Positions 40,972 through 47,547 of a DNA stretch of 64,000 bases are shown one piece after another. A program made the translations under genes and the position numbers. Source of the DNA: a virus. How positions within the stretch are numbered: the first letter of the stretch is position 1; every line of letters begins with the position of its first letter. The notes under the pieces were generated by a model. That model did no database searches and was not told the DNA's origin. It saw only the letters and a program-made list of their open reading frames with translations. The stretch lies in IMG/VR virus record IMGVR_UViG_3300032236_002285, positions 186,001-250,000 of that record; one strand, 5' to 3'.

Positions 40972-42660
40972 ATGATATCAGTATTAGTAGTAAACTTAAA
41001 TAATTTAGAATTTACAAAAAATTGTGTTAATGATTTAATGTTACAAGATTGTGAATTCAATCTAACAATTATTGATCAAAATAGTTCAGAAGAAGGAACT
41101 AAAGAATACTTTTCAACACTACCTTCAAATATAGAATTTATACAGAATGGTCAAAACACACATCTAAATCAACTTTGGAATTGGTTTGTAATGAAATCAA
41201 ATACACCATACATATGTTTATTAAACAATGATGTTAGAATTGCTCCTAATTTTTTATCATCAGCAATTCAAGTATTTGAGAAAGAACCAAATGTTGGTTT
41301 TGTTAACCATGTTTCAAATAATAAAGATTATCAAGAATGGTCTAATACGTTAGATTATAAAATAATTGAAACTCCTTATAGACAAGGATGGGATCCAATT
41401 TTTAGAAAAGAGTGTTATAATCAAATACCTCAAGAGTTATCTTTCTTTTATGGAGATGACTACATTTATTCTAAATTATATTCATCAGGAATGAAAGGTG
41501 CTTATGTGTTAAATTCACCTATGATTCACTTTGAAAGAAGTACAACAGTTGGAAAAGGAGGACAAAGAGATGCTTCACCTGATAATTTATATTTTCATCA
41601 ATTAGATTTGGATTATAAAAATATGTCTTTTGTGGAAGAATTAAGTAAATGGAAACCTGAATTTTTAACTTTAAAAAGTAAAAACACAAGAACTTATATA
41701 ACACACGTTACTAGAGATTACTTAGAAGTAGCTCTTAATTTAGCAAAATCAGTTAGATTATTTTCTAACTTACCTTTATTGGTTTATTGTATAAATTTAC
41801 AAGAAGAAGATAAACAAAGATTTGATGAATATGAAAATGTTCAACTTAGAAATGTTGATTTGGATATTTCTGAACGAACATCTGAAGATTACACATCTGT
41901 TGATTCTGGTAACTTTTATATAAATAGATATAGTGCTAGAATTTATAATATTTTATGTGCTAAGACTATTGCTATGGAAATGGCTTTAGAAGAAGGTTGG
42001 GATGAGGTTTGTTATTTAGACTCCGATTGTTTAGCAACGCCTTTAGTTGATGAATTATTTGACTGGATGTCTATTATAACTGACTATCCTATAGCTACAC
42101 AGGGTATTCATGATTATATGATTTGGTTTGAAAATGGTATTGAACTTGGAAATCCTTTTGCTGGTGGATCTTGGCCTAATGTTGATAATAAACTTTGCTT
42201 AGAATGGCCTTTGATGAGTTTCTTAGAAGTTGATGAAAATCAAAGAGGTTCTTATAGAACAACCGGTATAATGTTGATGAACCAGGACTGTTTACCTTTT
42301 ATAAAAACTTGGAGAGAATTTTGTTTTATTTTACCTAAATTAGTTAATATAAGAAAGTATGCTACTTATCACGAAGAAACCATTTATAATGTACTTTCTT
42401 GGAAAAAAACAAATCAAGGGTTTCCACTTTGTTATGTTAATATAGGCGAAGGCTTAGAAACTGTAAAACATTTTTATTCTGATGATGCGGTCGAGGGTAA
42501 ATTAAGATGGGATGATAATGATAATTCAAAAAACTTTTATAAAATTCCAGATAATAAAAGAAACTCTAAAGTTTTACATGGTGAAAAAAGAACATCAGAA
42601 GTTGATTTAATTTTAGACTACCTAGTAGAATTAAAAAATAATAAATATTTTAATGATTAG
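40972..42660 (+). CDS. Two-domain glycosyltransferase
   Basis: The N-terminal ~230 residues are a GT2-type domain (ISVLVVNLNNLEFTKNCVND; ICLLNNDVRIAPNF with the acidic metal motif). The C-terminal ~300 residues form a second transferase with the DxD-like YLDSDCLATPL and a TGIMLMNQDC acceptor loop, as in GT8-like families. It overlaps the next gene by 8 bases. It probably builds a glycan on the virion or the host surface. Confidence 0.8.
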   Translation: MISVLVVNLNNLEFTKNCVNDLMLQDCEFNLTIIDQNSSEEGTKEYFSTLPSNIEFIQNGQNTHLNQLWNWFVMKSNTPYICLLNNDVRIAPNFLSSAIQVFEKEPNVGFVNHVSNNKDYQEWSNTLDYKIIETPYRQGWDPIFRKECYNQIPQELSFFYGDDYIYSKLYSSGMKGAYVLNSPMIHFERSTTVGKGGQRDASPDNLYFHQLDLDYKNMSFVEELSKWKPEFLTLKSKNTRTYITHVTRDYLEVALNLAKSVRLFSNLPLLVYCINLQEEDKQRFDEYENVQLRNVDLDISERTSEDYTSVDSGNFYINRYSARIYNILCAKTIAMEMALEEGWDEVCYLDSDCLATPLVDELFDWMSIITDYPIATQGIHDYMIWFENGIELGNPFAGGSWPNVDNKLCLEWPLMSFLEVDENQRGSYRTTGIMLMNQDCLPFIKTWREFCFILPKLVNIRKYATYHEETIYNVLSWKKTNQGFPLCYVNIGEGLETVKHFYSDDAVEGKLRWDDNDNSKNFYKIPDNKRNSKVLHGEKRTSEVDLILDYLVELKNNKYFND

Positions 42661-44239
42661 ATTCGAGCAACCATCAAATGAAAATCCATTTGGAAAAATC
42701 TTAGTAAATATAGATTCAAATTACGATCATTCTTTATTTAAACTACCTTTTACTTTTAAGGTGGTAAATGATATAGATAAACAAGTAAAATGGCAGACTA
42801 ATGATATGCAAAATGGTTGGTGGGCAACTTATGTAGAGCCTTGTAACTCAGAAGCCTTTTTACTTGACTCAATGGATAATATATTATATAGTTGGAAGTG
42901 GGACACAGATAAACATGGTGATAAATCTCATAAATTCTTTTTAGATTGGTGTAAAAAAAATAAAGGGTCTAAAGGTATAGCTATTGGAACACATAATGGT
43001 ACAACAGGTGAATGGGTAGTTCCTGTTATGGATAATCTAATCGAGGCTTATTTAGTAGAAGCATCAGATAAACAATATAGCGAATTAGTTGAAAATTATA
43101 AAAGTAGTTCAAATGCTCATACTATAAAAAGCCTAATAACTTCTGATGGATCGGAAATTGAATTTTTTGAAAGTGAGGATGGATTTACAAATTCAACTTC
43201 AAAAGAACATGTTTTAAAATTTCATAATGATGTTAACTCAGTTATTAAAAAATCAATATCATTGAATGATTTAATAATTCAGTGCGGATTACAAAATGAT
43301 TTAAAATGGTTACATTTAGATGTTGAAGGTATTGATGATGAATTAATACTTAGTCTAGATGATACTAAAGTTAAATTGCCGGAAATAATTATCTACGAAA
43401 GTCTTAATCTAAGTGATGAAAGGAAAAAGAATGTCATTGAGTGGTTAGAATCAAAAAATTACCAATGTGAAGAATCTGGATGGAATACAATAGCTATTTT
43501 GAATAAATTAGATTTATCCTTATTAGTACATACTTGTGATTCTTATGAACAATTTTGGGGTGGTATGTTTTATACTTTAGATTCATACTGGGATTATAAT
43601 ATTCCTGTTTATTTTGCAAATGAAGAAAAAGAAATGTCTGATATAGTTATTGACTGCAAAGGAACACCATATAAACCAGATACAAGAATAAAGCAAATAT
43701 TAACTGGTAAAACTGATAAAAATGGATTCTCAACTAGATTTATTGAAGCAGTTAAACAAATACCAACTAAATATGTTCTTTATATACAAGAAGATATGTG
43801 GTTAAAAAGAGGAATAGATAATAAAGTATTTTCAGATATAATTTCTTTTATGGATGAAGTAAATGCTGACTCTGTTAAAATTCACGCAAAGTTATTTTAT
43901 TATGATAATTATCTTTTAGAACCTACTGAACATTTTATTGATAATCAAAGACTTTTAAAATATTTAGATTGTGACGCTTTATTAACACATAATGCTACAA
44001 TATGGAGAAAAGATTATATTTTAGAACATCAAATACCCGGTGAGGATCCTTGGGTAAATGAAATATCAGGTAGTAGAAGAATGTGCTCGAAAAAACACAA
44101 TCACTATCACTATAATATACATTGGTATTGTCAACCAGGAACAGTTGATAAAGGTGAACCATCTCAAGAATTTGTTGTCTATGCTCATATAGTTGATGAA
44201 ATGAAAAGTATGGAATTAAAATTAAATTTGAAAAAATAA
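42653..44239 (+). CDS. FkbM-type methyltransferase fused to a glycosyltransferase-like domain
   Basis: Residues ~100-290 follow the FkbM pattern: GIAIGTHNGTTGEWVVPVMD (SAM motif), an acidic strand-2 end (LVEASDKQY), and DLKWLHLDVEGIDDELILSL. The C-terminal ~230 residues begin SLLVHTCDSYEQFWGGMFYT and contain VLYIQEDMWLKRGID, resembling a glycosyltransferase with an acidic metal site. It overlaps both neighbours (8 bases before, 1 base after), so the block is one operon. Confidence 0.68.
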   Translation: MIRFEQPSNENPFGKILVNIDSNYDHSLFKLPFTFKVVNDIDKQVKWQTNDMQNGWWATYVEPCNSEAFLLDSMDNILYSWKWDTDKHGDKSHKFFLDWCKKNKGSKGIAIGTHNGTTGEWVVPVMDNLIEAYLVEASDKQYSELVENYKSSSNAHTIKSLITSDGSEIEFFESEDGFTNSTSKEHVLKFHNDVNSVIKKSISLNDLIIQCGLQNDLKWLHLDVEGIDDELILSLDDTKVKLPEIIIYESLNLSDERKKNVIEWLESKNYQCEESGWNTIAILNKLDLSLLVHTCDSYEQFWGGMFYTLDSYWDYNIPVYFANEEKEMSDIVIDCKGTPYKPDTRIKQILTGKTDKNGFSTRFIEAVKQIPTKYVLYIQEDMWLKRGIDNKVFSDIISFMDEVNADSVKIHAKLFYYDNYLLEPTEHFIDNQRLLKYLDCDALLTHNATIWRKDYILEHQIPGEDPWVNEISGSRRMCSKKHNHYHYNIHWYCQPGTVDKGEPSQEFVVYAHIVDEMKSMELKLNLKK

Positions 44240-44997
44240 TGAAACCCAAAGTTAGTGTAATAATACCTTGTTATAATTATGATAAGTATATTGAACAATG
44301 TCTTATGTCTGTTGTTTTGCAAAATCGAGATTTTAATATTGAGGTTTTAATAGGTGATGACAATTCAACAGATAAGAGTATTGAAATTATTGAAAGATTT
44401 AGTAGGTATTATAGATATGATAATTTAAAATATAAAATATACTCACATGATAAAAATTTAGGTGAAATTAATAATACAAAATTTCTTTTAGATAATTGTG
44501 AAGGTGAATATATTGCTTATTTAGATGCTGATGATTACTGGACAGATCCAAATAAATTAAAAAATCAATTAGAGTTTTTAGATAATAATAAAGACTACTC
44601 ACTTTGTATAACAGGCTATATTCAATTAAAAAATGGTGTTGATTATAACCCAAATGTTAATTTTAAAAGCTGGCTTTGCCCTAAAGATATAAATAATATG
44701 AATTCTGATGCTCTGTCTAAAGGTAATATAGTTGGTTCATCATCTTCTAGAGTATTCAGAAATTATAAAGATTTAGTTAAAGATTACTTTTATGATTTTC
44801 CTTATTCAGATTGGGTAATGAATTTTGAATTATCTCTAAAAGGTAAAATAGGTTATTTAAATTTTCCAAGTTATGTTTATCGAATGCATGATAATTCTTT
44901 ATCTACAAAAGATTTACAAGCTGAGAATAAAGAAGAACTATATAATAAAAGAGTTAGTATTTTAAAGTCTGAGCTAAATAAATATCTAAATAATTAA
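44239..44997 (+). CDS. GT2-family glycosyltransferase
   Basis: 252 aa, classic GT-A fold: VSVIIPCYNYDKYIEQCLMS, VLIGDDNSTDKSIEIIERF, and the DxD motif YLDADDYWTDP, with the acceptor-side VYRMHDNSLS near the end. Its start overlaps the previous stop (TAATGA). It is the last gene before tRNA array 2. Confidence 0.92.
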   Translation: MKPKVSVIIPCYNYDKYIEQCLMSVVLQNRDFNIEVLIGDDNSTDKSIEIIERFSRYYRYDNLKYKIYSHDKNLGEINNTKFLLDNCEGEYIAYLDADDYWTDPNKLKNQLEFLDNNKDYSLCITGYIQLKNGVDYNPNVNFKSWLCPKDINNMNSDALSKGNIVGSSSSRVFRNYKDLVKDYFYDFPYSDWVMNFELSLKGKIGYLNFPSYVYRMHDNSLSTKDLQAENKEELYNKRVSILKSELNKYLNN

Positions 44998-45016
44998 AAA
45001 TTTTATTGTATATTTG
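44983..45016 (+). promoter_or_regulatory. Promoter before the initiator-like tRNA-Met
   Basis: TATATTTG at 45009-45016 with an AT-rich -33 region. TTAATATATAC follows at ~45044, 30 bases before the tRNA. No leader peptide is present here. Confidence 0.65.
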
Positions 45017-45073
45017 TAAAAAATAAGAAAAGGGACTAAACTTTTTTAATATATACACATACAATAAAAACAT

Positions 45074-45145
45074 TGCGGGGTAGAGAAGAGGCATCTCGCC
45101 AGGCTCATAACCTGGAGGTCAGTGGTTCGAATCCACTCCCCGCTA
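45074..45145 (+). tRNA. tRNA-Met(CAU), initiator-like
   Basis: Anticodon stem-loop CCAGG-CTCATAA-CCTGG. Acceptor GCGGGG/CCCCGC is preceded by T1 opposite T72, an unpaired 1:72 position as in bacterial initiator tRNA, with A73. D-arm AGAG/CTCG also resembles initiators. The three G-C pairs typical of initiator anticodon stems are not complete. Confidence 0.75.
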
Positions 45146-45150
45146 CAAAT

Positions 45151-45223
45151 AGAAAGACAGGACAAATATCTGATCAGCCCCAAGAAGGTAGGGTAGAGTA
45201 CTCTGAACAAGTCTTTCTAAGGA
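45151..45223 (+). ncRNA. Unassigned RNA closed by a 9-bp stem
   Basis: TAGAAAGAC and GTCTTTCTA pair perfectly and enclose ~55 nt holding CCC/GGG and AGAG-TA-CTCT pairings. It lies directly after the initiator-like tRNA in the same transcript. It has no T-arm or anticodon, so it is not a tRNA; role unknown. Confidence 0.4.
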
Positions 45224-45244
45224 ATTAAAAAAATATTAAAAATA

Positions 45245-45276
45245 TTTGGTGAAATAAAAATTTCACCGTATATTTG
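45245..45276 (+). promoter_or_regulatory. Promoter of tRNA block 3 (Tyr/Glu)
   Basis: TTTGGT at 45245 and TATATTTG at 45269-45276, an 18-base spacer; a near-perfect Bacteroidetes promoter. Confidence 0.8.
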
Positions 45277-45309
45277 TAAAACAATTAAGAAATTATAAAA
45301 ACTAAAACA

Positions 45310-45387
45310 ATGACAACTATTACTAACATAGCGTATTATTATGAGGGAGAGCGTAGCTCAAACGTCAGACTAATGTCTATGTCGTAA
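45310..45387 (+). CDS. Leader peptide 3 (Tyr/Glu-rich, 25 aa)
   Basis: The peptide includes AYYYEGERSS. The following genes are a Tyr-like tRNA, tRNA-Glu, a second Glu-anticodon tRNA, tRNA-Tyr and tRNA-Glu(CUC). GTCAGACT (45364-45371), inside codons 19-21 just after the YYYEGER stretch, is perfectly complementary to AGTCTGAC (45415-45422) in the terminator. The leader lies 34 bases from the promoter -7 box. Stalling at TAT or GAG codons should free the antiterminator and allow read-through into the Tyr/Glu tRNAs. Confidence 0.8.
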   Translation: MTTITNIAYYYEGERSSNVRLMSMS

Positions 45388-45409
45388 TGGTTTCATTATG
45401 ATATTTTCT

Positions 45410-45441
45410 AACCCAGTCTGACTTTCAGACTGGGTTTTTTG
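45410..45441 (+). terminator. Attenuator terminator of tRNA block 3
   Basis: AACCCAGTCTGA/TCAGACTGGGTT with a short loop, then TTTT. Its 5' arm has an alternative 8-bp partner in leader 3. Confidence 0.9.
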
Positions 45442-45455
45442 TTTTAAAATAAATT

Positions 45456-45540
45456 GGGAGTATAACGTCAGCGGTGTGTAAGCCGCCCCTAATCAAAGAG
45501 ACGTATAGAGGTAACTTGTGTGCAAATCCAGGTACTCCCA
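45456..45540 (+). tRNA. tRNA-like gene, Tyr(GUA)-type anticodon arm, no normal D-arm
   Basis: Acceptor GGGAGTA/TACTCCC with A73 is clear. Only 8 nt separate it from a hairpin GCGG-TGTGTAAG-CCGC that holds GTA. ACGTC and GACGT can pair around that hairpin. The T-arm is poor (CTTG/CAGG, loop without TTCG). It may be a degenerate class II tRNA-Tyr or a tRNA-like regulatory RNA. Confidence 0.5.
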
Positions 45541-45546
45541 CAAAAT

Positions 45547-45618
45547 GGTCCTGTCGACTAATGGTCAGGTTACAAGACTTTCAATCTTGAGATGCGGGTT
45601 CGATTCCCGTCAGGACTA
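45547..45618 (+). tRNA. tRNA-Glu(UUC)
   Basis: Acceptor GGTCCTG/CAGGACT, anticodon stem-loop CAAGA-CTTTCAA-TCTTG, T-loop TTCGATT, short variable loop. Confidence 0.9.
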
Positions 45619-45625
45619 CAAATAT

Positions 45626-45711
45626 GCTACGGTATGCAAACCGGAATAAGCGACCAGACTTTCAATCTGGACATCGAAAGATGTGTGCGGGTTCGAGCCC
45701 CGTCCGTAGTA
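45626..45711 (+). tRNA. tRNA with Glu(UUC) anticodon and long class-II variable arm
   Basis: Acceptor GCTACGG/CCGTAGT, anticodon stem-loop CCAGA-CTTTCAA-TCTGG, variable hairpin CATC-GAAA-GATG, T-arm GCGGG-TTCGAGC-CCCGT. A long variable arm is not normal for Glu. Confidence 0.8.
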
Positions 45712-45718
45712 CAAATAA

Positions 45719-45802
45719 GGGAGAGCGCCAACGTTGGAGAGTTGGGCTTGTCTGTAAAACAAGTGGCTTACGCCTGAGTGGGTTCGATTCCCACCTCTCC
45801 CA
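45719..45802 (+). tRNA. tRNA-Tyr(GUA)
   Basis: Acceptor GGGAGAG/CTCTCCC, A73, anticodon stem-loop TTGTC-TGTAAAA-CAAG region reading GUA, class II variable arm, T-loop TTCGATT. Confidence 0.92.
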
Positions 45803-45843
45803 CAAAAAATTAAACAAAAAAAATGAAAAGTTGAAAGTGAAAG

Positions 45844-46026
45844 ATGATAATTATGTTGGTAGTTATCTTTTTATCAAAACCAGTAATGTCACAGAACATT
45901 ATTAAATACCAACAAAAAACAAAAATTGATTTGAGATTAAATAAGTCAATTGAAAACCAAAAGGTTCTTTTTAAGAAAACTAAATTAGAATCTGATAACT
46001 TTGAAATTAAAATTAGTCACGATTAG
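45844..46026 (+). CDS. Small secreted protein with signal peptide, 60 aa
   Basis: MIIMLVVIFLSKPVMSQ is a short Sec signal peptide (hydrophobic core, cleavage likely after VMS or MSQ). The mature ~43 residues are basic and polar (YQQKTKIDLRLNKSIENQKV). It lies inside the Tyr/Glu tRNA block and should be co-transcribed. No family is recognised. Confidence 0.55.
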   Translation: MIIMLVVIFLSKPVMSQNIIKYQQKTKIDLRLNKSIENQKVLFKKTKLESDNFEIKISHD

Positions 46027-46103
46027 CTGATTAATAAAAAGTTTAGAATCAGGTTTACTTTATGTTTAGACATGAAAGAATTTTTTACCAAAGAGTAAAA
46101 AAT

Positions 46104-46176
46104 GATGCTATCGACTAATGGTTTAGGTCGCCATCCTCTCAAGGTGGAAATACGGGTTCGAATCCCGTTAGCATTA
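46104..46176 (+). tRNA. tRNA-Glu(CUC)
   Basis: Acceptor GATGCTA/TAGCATT, anticodon stem-loop CCATC-CTCTCAA-GGTGG, T-loop TTCGAAT. Confidence 0.85.
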
Positions 46177-46194
46177 CAAAAAATTAAACAAATG

Positions 46195-46225
46195 TTTGGA
46201 TATTAAAAAAGTATCCTTATCTTTG
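46195..46225 (+). promoter_or_regulatory. Promoter before tRNA-Glu(UUC)
   Basis: TTTGGA at 46195-46200 and TATCTTTG at 46218-46225. The tRNA begins 17 bases later, with no leader peptide. Confidence 0.72.
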
Positions 46226-46241
46226 TAAAAGAATAAAAAAT

Positions 46242-46313
46242 GGTCCCGTCGTCTAATGGTTAGGACAATGCCCTTTCACGGCATAGATTTCGGTTCAAAT
46301 CCGTGCGGGACTA
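46242..46313 (+). tRNA. tRNA-Glu(UUC), further copy
   Basis: Acceptor GGTCCCG/CGGGACT, anticodon stem-loop ATGCC-CTTTCAC-GGCAT, T-loop TTCAAAT. Confidence 0.88.
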
Positions 46314-46320
46314 CAATAAA

Positions 46321-46397
46321 AACAGATAACTCCGGTATGGTCTCAATCATTACTTAGAACCGGGCTTTGGAAAGTTACAAGTTGAGATTCTGTTTTT
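46321..46397 (+). ncRNA. Compact RNA pseudoknot with terminator-like end
   Basis: CCGGT (46332) pairs ACCGG (46359), interleaved with TCTCAAT (46341) pairing GTTGAGA (46381), so an H-type pseudoknot. An outer stem AACAGA/TCTGTT (46321/46389) closes it, followed by TTTT. It lies between tRNA-Glu and tRNA-Tyr. It may be a regulated terminator or a riboswitch-like element; ligand unknown. Confidence 0.5.
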
Positions 46398-46402
46398 TAT
46401 AT

Positions 46403-46485
46403 TGGAAGGTGGCCGAGTGGTTAATGGCGCTTGACTGTAAATCAAGTCTCTTGCGAGTACGGGGGTTCGAATCCCTCCCTTCCAA
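46403..46485 (+). tRNA. tRNA-Tyr(GUA), second copy
   Basis: Acceptor TGGAAGG/CCTTCCA, A73, anticodon stem-loop CTTGA-CTGTAAA-TCAAG, class II variable arm, T-loop TTCGAAT. Confidence 0.92.
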
Positions 46486-46550
46486 CAAAAATAAAAAAAA
46501 TTAAAAGGGAAGACAAAACTTTTTATATATACATTAATATAATTAAAACG

Positions 46551-46631
46551 ATGAAAAATTTAACTAACATATCAACAGCAATCATAGGAGGCGGCGCGGG
46601 AGCGAATGTCACTGGCTGGACTATGTTATAA
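46551..46631 (+). CDS. Leader peptide 4 (Gly/Ala-rich, 26 aa)
   Basis: The peptide includes AIIGGGAGANVTGW, with codons GGA GGC GGC GCG GGA GCG. The downstream genes are four tRNA-Gly (one in two pieces) and three Ala-anticodon tRNAs or tRNA parts, preceded by an Ile(UAU)-type tRNA-like gene (the leader also has two ATA codons). CACTGGCTGG (46610-46619), directly after the Gly/Ala run, pairs with CCAGTCAGTG (46659-46668) in the terminator: ten pairs including one G-T. A phage-type TTTTATATATAC motif lies ~25 bases before ATG; no TAnnTTTG box is seen. Confidence 0.8.
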   Translation: MKNLTNISTAIIGGGAGANVTGWTML

Positions 46632-46655
46632 TCTTTCATCAAAAGAATTAAACGT

Positions 46656-46688
46656 AACCCAGTCAGTGAAAATTGACTGGGTTTTTTT
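46656..46688 (+). terminator. Attenuator terminator of tRNA block 4
   Basis: AACCCAGTCA/TGACTGGGTT with loop GTGAAAAT and a following T-run. Its 5' arm has the alternative partner in leader 4. Confidence 0.9.
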
Positions 46689-46692
46689 ATTT

Positions 46693-46776
46693 CGGCAGGT
46701 ACCGATGGTGTCTTATACACACTATAACCGTAGCGGGAAGTTGAAAACGTGGGTTCGAATCCCACCCTGCCGACCA
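46693..46776 (+). tRNA. tRNA-like gene, Ile(UAU)-type anticodon, no D-arm, CCA encoded
   Basis: Acceptor CGGCAGG/CCTGCCG with A73 and encoded CCA, T-arm GTGGG-TTCGAAT-CCCAC. Only 7 nt lie before an anticodon-type hairpin GGTGT-CTTATAC-ACACT; a ~25-nt variable region follows. Like the gene at 45456, it is the first element after an attenuator. Confidence 0.55.
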
Positions 46777-46836
46777 ACTGAGAAAACAGTAAATCGTGAG
46801 CCAACACTAAAACCATCCCACCAGGATGTAAAACTC

Positions 46837-46908
46837 GCGGGTATCGTATAGTGGCTATTACTCCTTCCTTCCAAGTAGGAGACGTCGGTTCGATTCCGGC
46901 TACCCGCT
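46837..46908 (+). tRNA. tRNA-Gly(UCC)
   Basis: Acceptor GCGGGTA/TACCCGC, U73 typical of Gly, anticodon loop CTTCCAA, T-loop TTCGATT. Confidence 0.88.
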
Positions 46909-46916
46909 CAAATTTT

Positions 46917-46991
46917 GGGGTCACATGTACCAAGGCTAGGCGATGATGCTTTGCAAGCATCGTGTGGTGAGTTCGATTCTCACTGGCTCCA
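46917..46991 (+). tRNA. tRNA-Ala(UGC)
   Basis: Acceptor GGGGTCA/TGGCTCC with two G-T pairs, anticodon stem-loop GATGC-TTTGCAA-GCATC, T-arm GTGAG-TTCGATT-CTCAC. Confidence 0.87.
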
Positions 46992-47010
46992 CAAAAAATG
47001 AATAGTAAAA

Positions 47011-47178
47011 ATGACTATATTCAAATATTTAGTAGATGGAAAACTTTACTTCTTGTACAATGGAGTAAATGGATATATTGCTATACCATTTGAGCATAGT
47101 GGAAATACTATATCAAATCCAAATCTTGATGAATTTGTACCAGTGAAAATGGGCAATGGTTCTGATGGATTTGTATAA
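47011..47178 (+). CDS. Small hypothetical protein within tRNA block 4, 55 aa
   Basis: MTIFKYLVDGKLYFLYNGVN is followed by GYIAIPFEHSGNTISNPNLD and a short polar end. The KYLxxGKLYxLY beginning is one I associate with small Bacteroidetes proteins of unknown function. Located between tRNA-Ala and tRNA-Gly and so co-expressed with them. Confidence 0.5.
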   Translation: MTIFKYLVDGKLYFLYNGVNGYIAIPFEHSGNTISNPNLDEFVPVKMGNGSDGFV

Positions 47179-47181
47179 AAT

Positions 47182-47253
47182 GCGAAAGTCGTATAGTGGC
47201 TATTATATCAGCTTGCCAAGCTGAGGACGGCAGTTCGATTCTGCTCTTTCGCT
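47182..47253 (+). tRNA. tRNA-Gly(GCC)
   Basis: Acceptor GCGAAAG/CTTTCGC, U73, anticodon stem-loop TCAGC-TTGCCAA-GCTGA, T-loop TTCGATT. Confidence 0.9.
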
Positions 47254-47261
47254 CCAATATG

Positions 47262-47297
47262 CCGGATGATCCACCGTTGAATCGCGGTGCCGGCTCC
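47262..47297 (+). other. Double-stem RNA hairpin between tRNAs
   Basis: GCCGG...CCGGC encloses CACCG/CGGTG with loop TTGAATCG. It is GC-rich in an AT-rich region, with no T-run. It may be a processing signal or a tRNA remnant. Confidence 0.4.
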
Positions 47298-47298
47298 A

Positions 47299-47372
47299 GG
47301 GGAATTAGCTCATTTGGCTAGAGCGCTTGTCTGGCAGACAAGAGGTGACGAGTTCAAATCTCGTATTCTCCA
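47299..47372 (+). tRNA. tRNA-Ala(GGC)
   Basis: Acceptor GGGGAAT/ATTCTCC, anticodon stem-loop CTTGT-CTGGCAG-ACAAG, T-loop TTCAAAT. Confidence 0.9.
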
Positions 47373-47379
47373 CTAATAA

Positions 47380-47459
47380 GCGGGTGTCGTATAGTGGCAC
47401 GTAGTAGATTATGCCGGTCTTCCAAACCGGAGATGTGAGTTCGATTCTCATCACCCGCT
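47380..47459 (+). tRNA. tRNA-Gly(UCC) with enlarged D-loop
   Basis: Acceptor GCGGGTG/CACCCGC, U73, anticodon stem-loop CCGGT-CTTCCAA-ACCGG. The D-loop has ~10 extra bases (CACGTAGTAG) compared with tRNA-Gly at 46837. Confidence 0.88.
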
Positions 47460-47460
47460 C

Positions 47461-47536
47461 AAAGATAGTAGTAATGTACGAGTGTTACTTCGTATTTCCA
47501 ACGACTAGTTCAGGTTCGAATCCTGGGTTCCGCTCA
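47461..47536 (+). tRNA. 3' half of a split or permuted tRNA-Gly, with intron-like 5' flank
   Basis: From 47495 on: TTTCCAA anticodon loop (UCC), T-arm TCAGG-TTCGAAT-CCTGG, 3' acceptor GTTCCGC, U73. No 5' acceptor lies upstream. The flank TAGTAGTAATGT...GAGTGTTACTTC matches the 3' part of the insertion in tRNA-Asn (34336-34359). The partner half starts 14 bases downstream. Confidence 0.55.
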
Positions 47537-47547
47537 AATGATAATAT

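Noticed and set aside
45592-45905. 61- and 93-aa plus-strand frames over tRNA-Glu and tRNA-Tyr
   Set aside because: They read through structured tRNA genes and have no start context.
46523-46960. 145-aa minus-strand frame across tRNA block 4
   Set aside because: It is antisense to leader 4, its terminator and two tRNAs; composition reflects the tRNA sequences.
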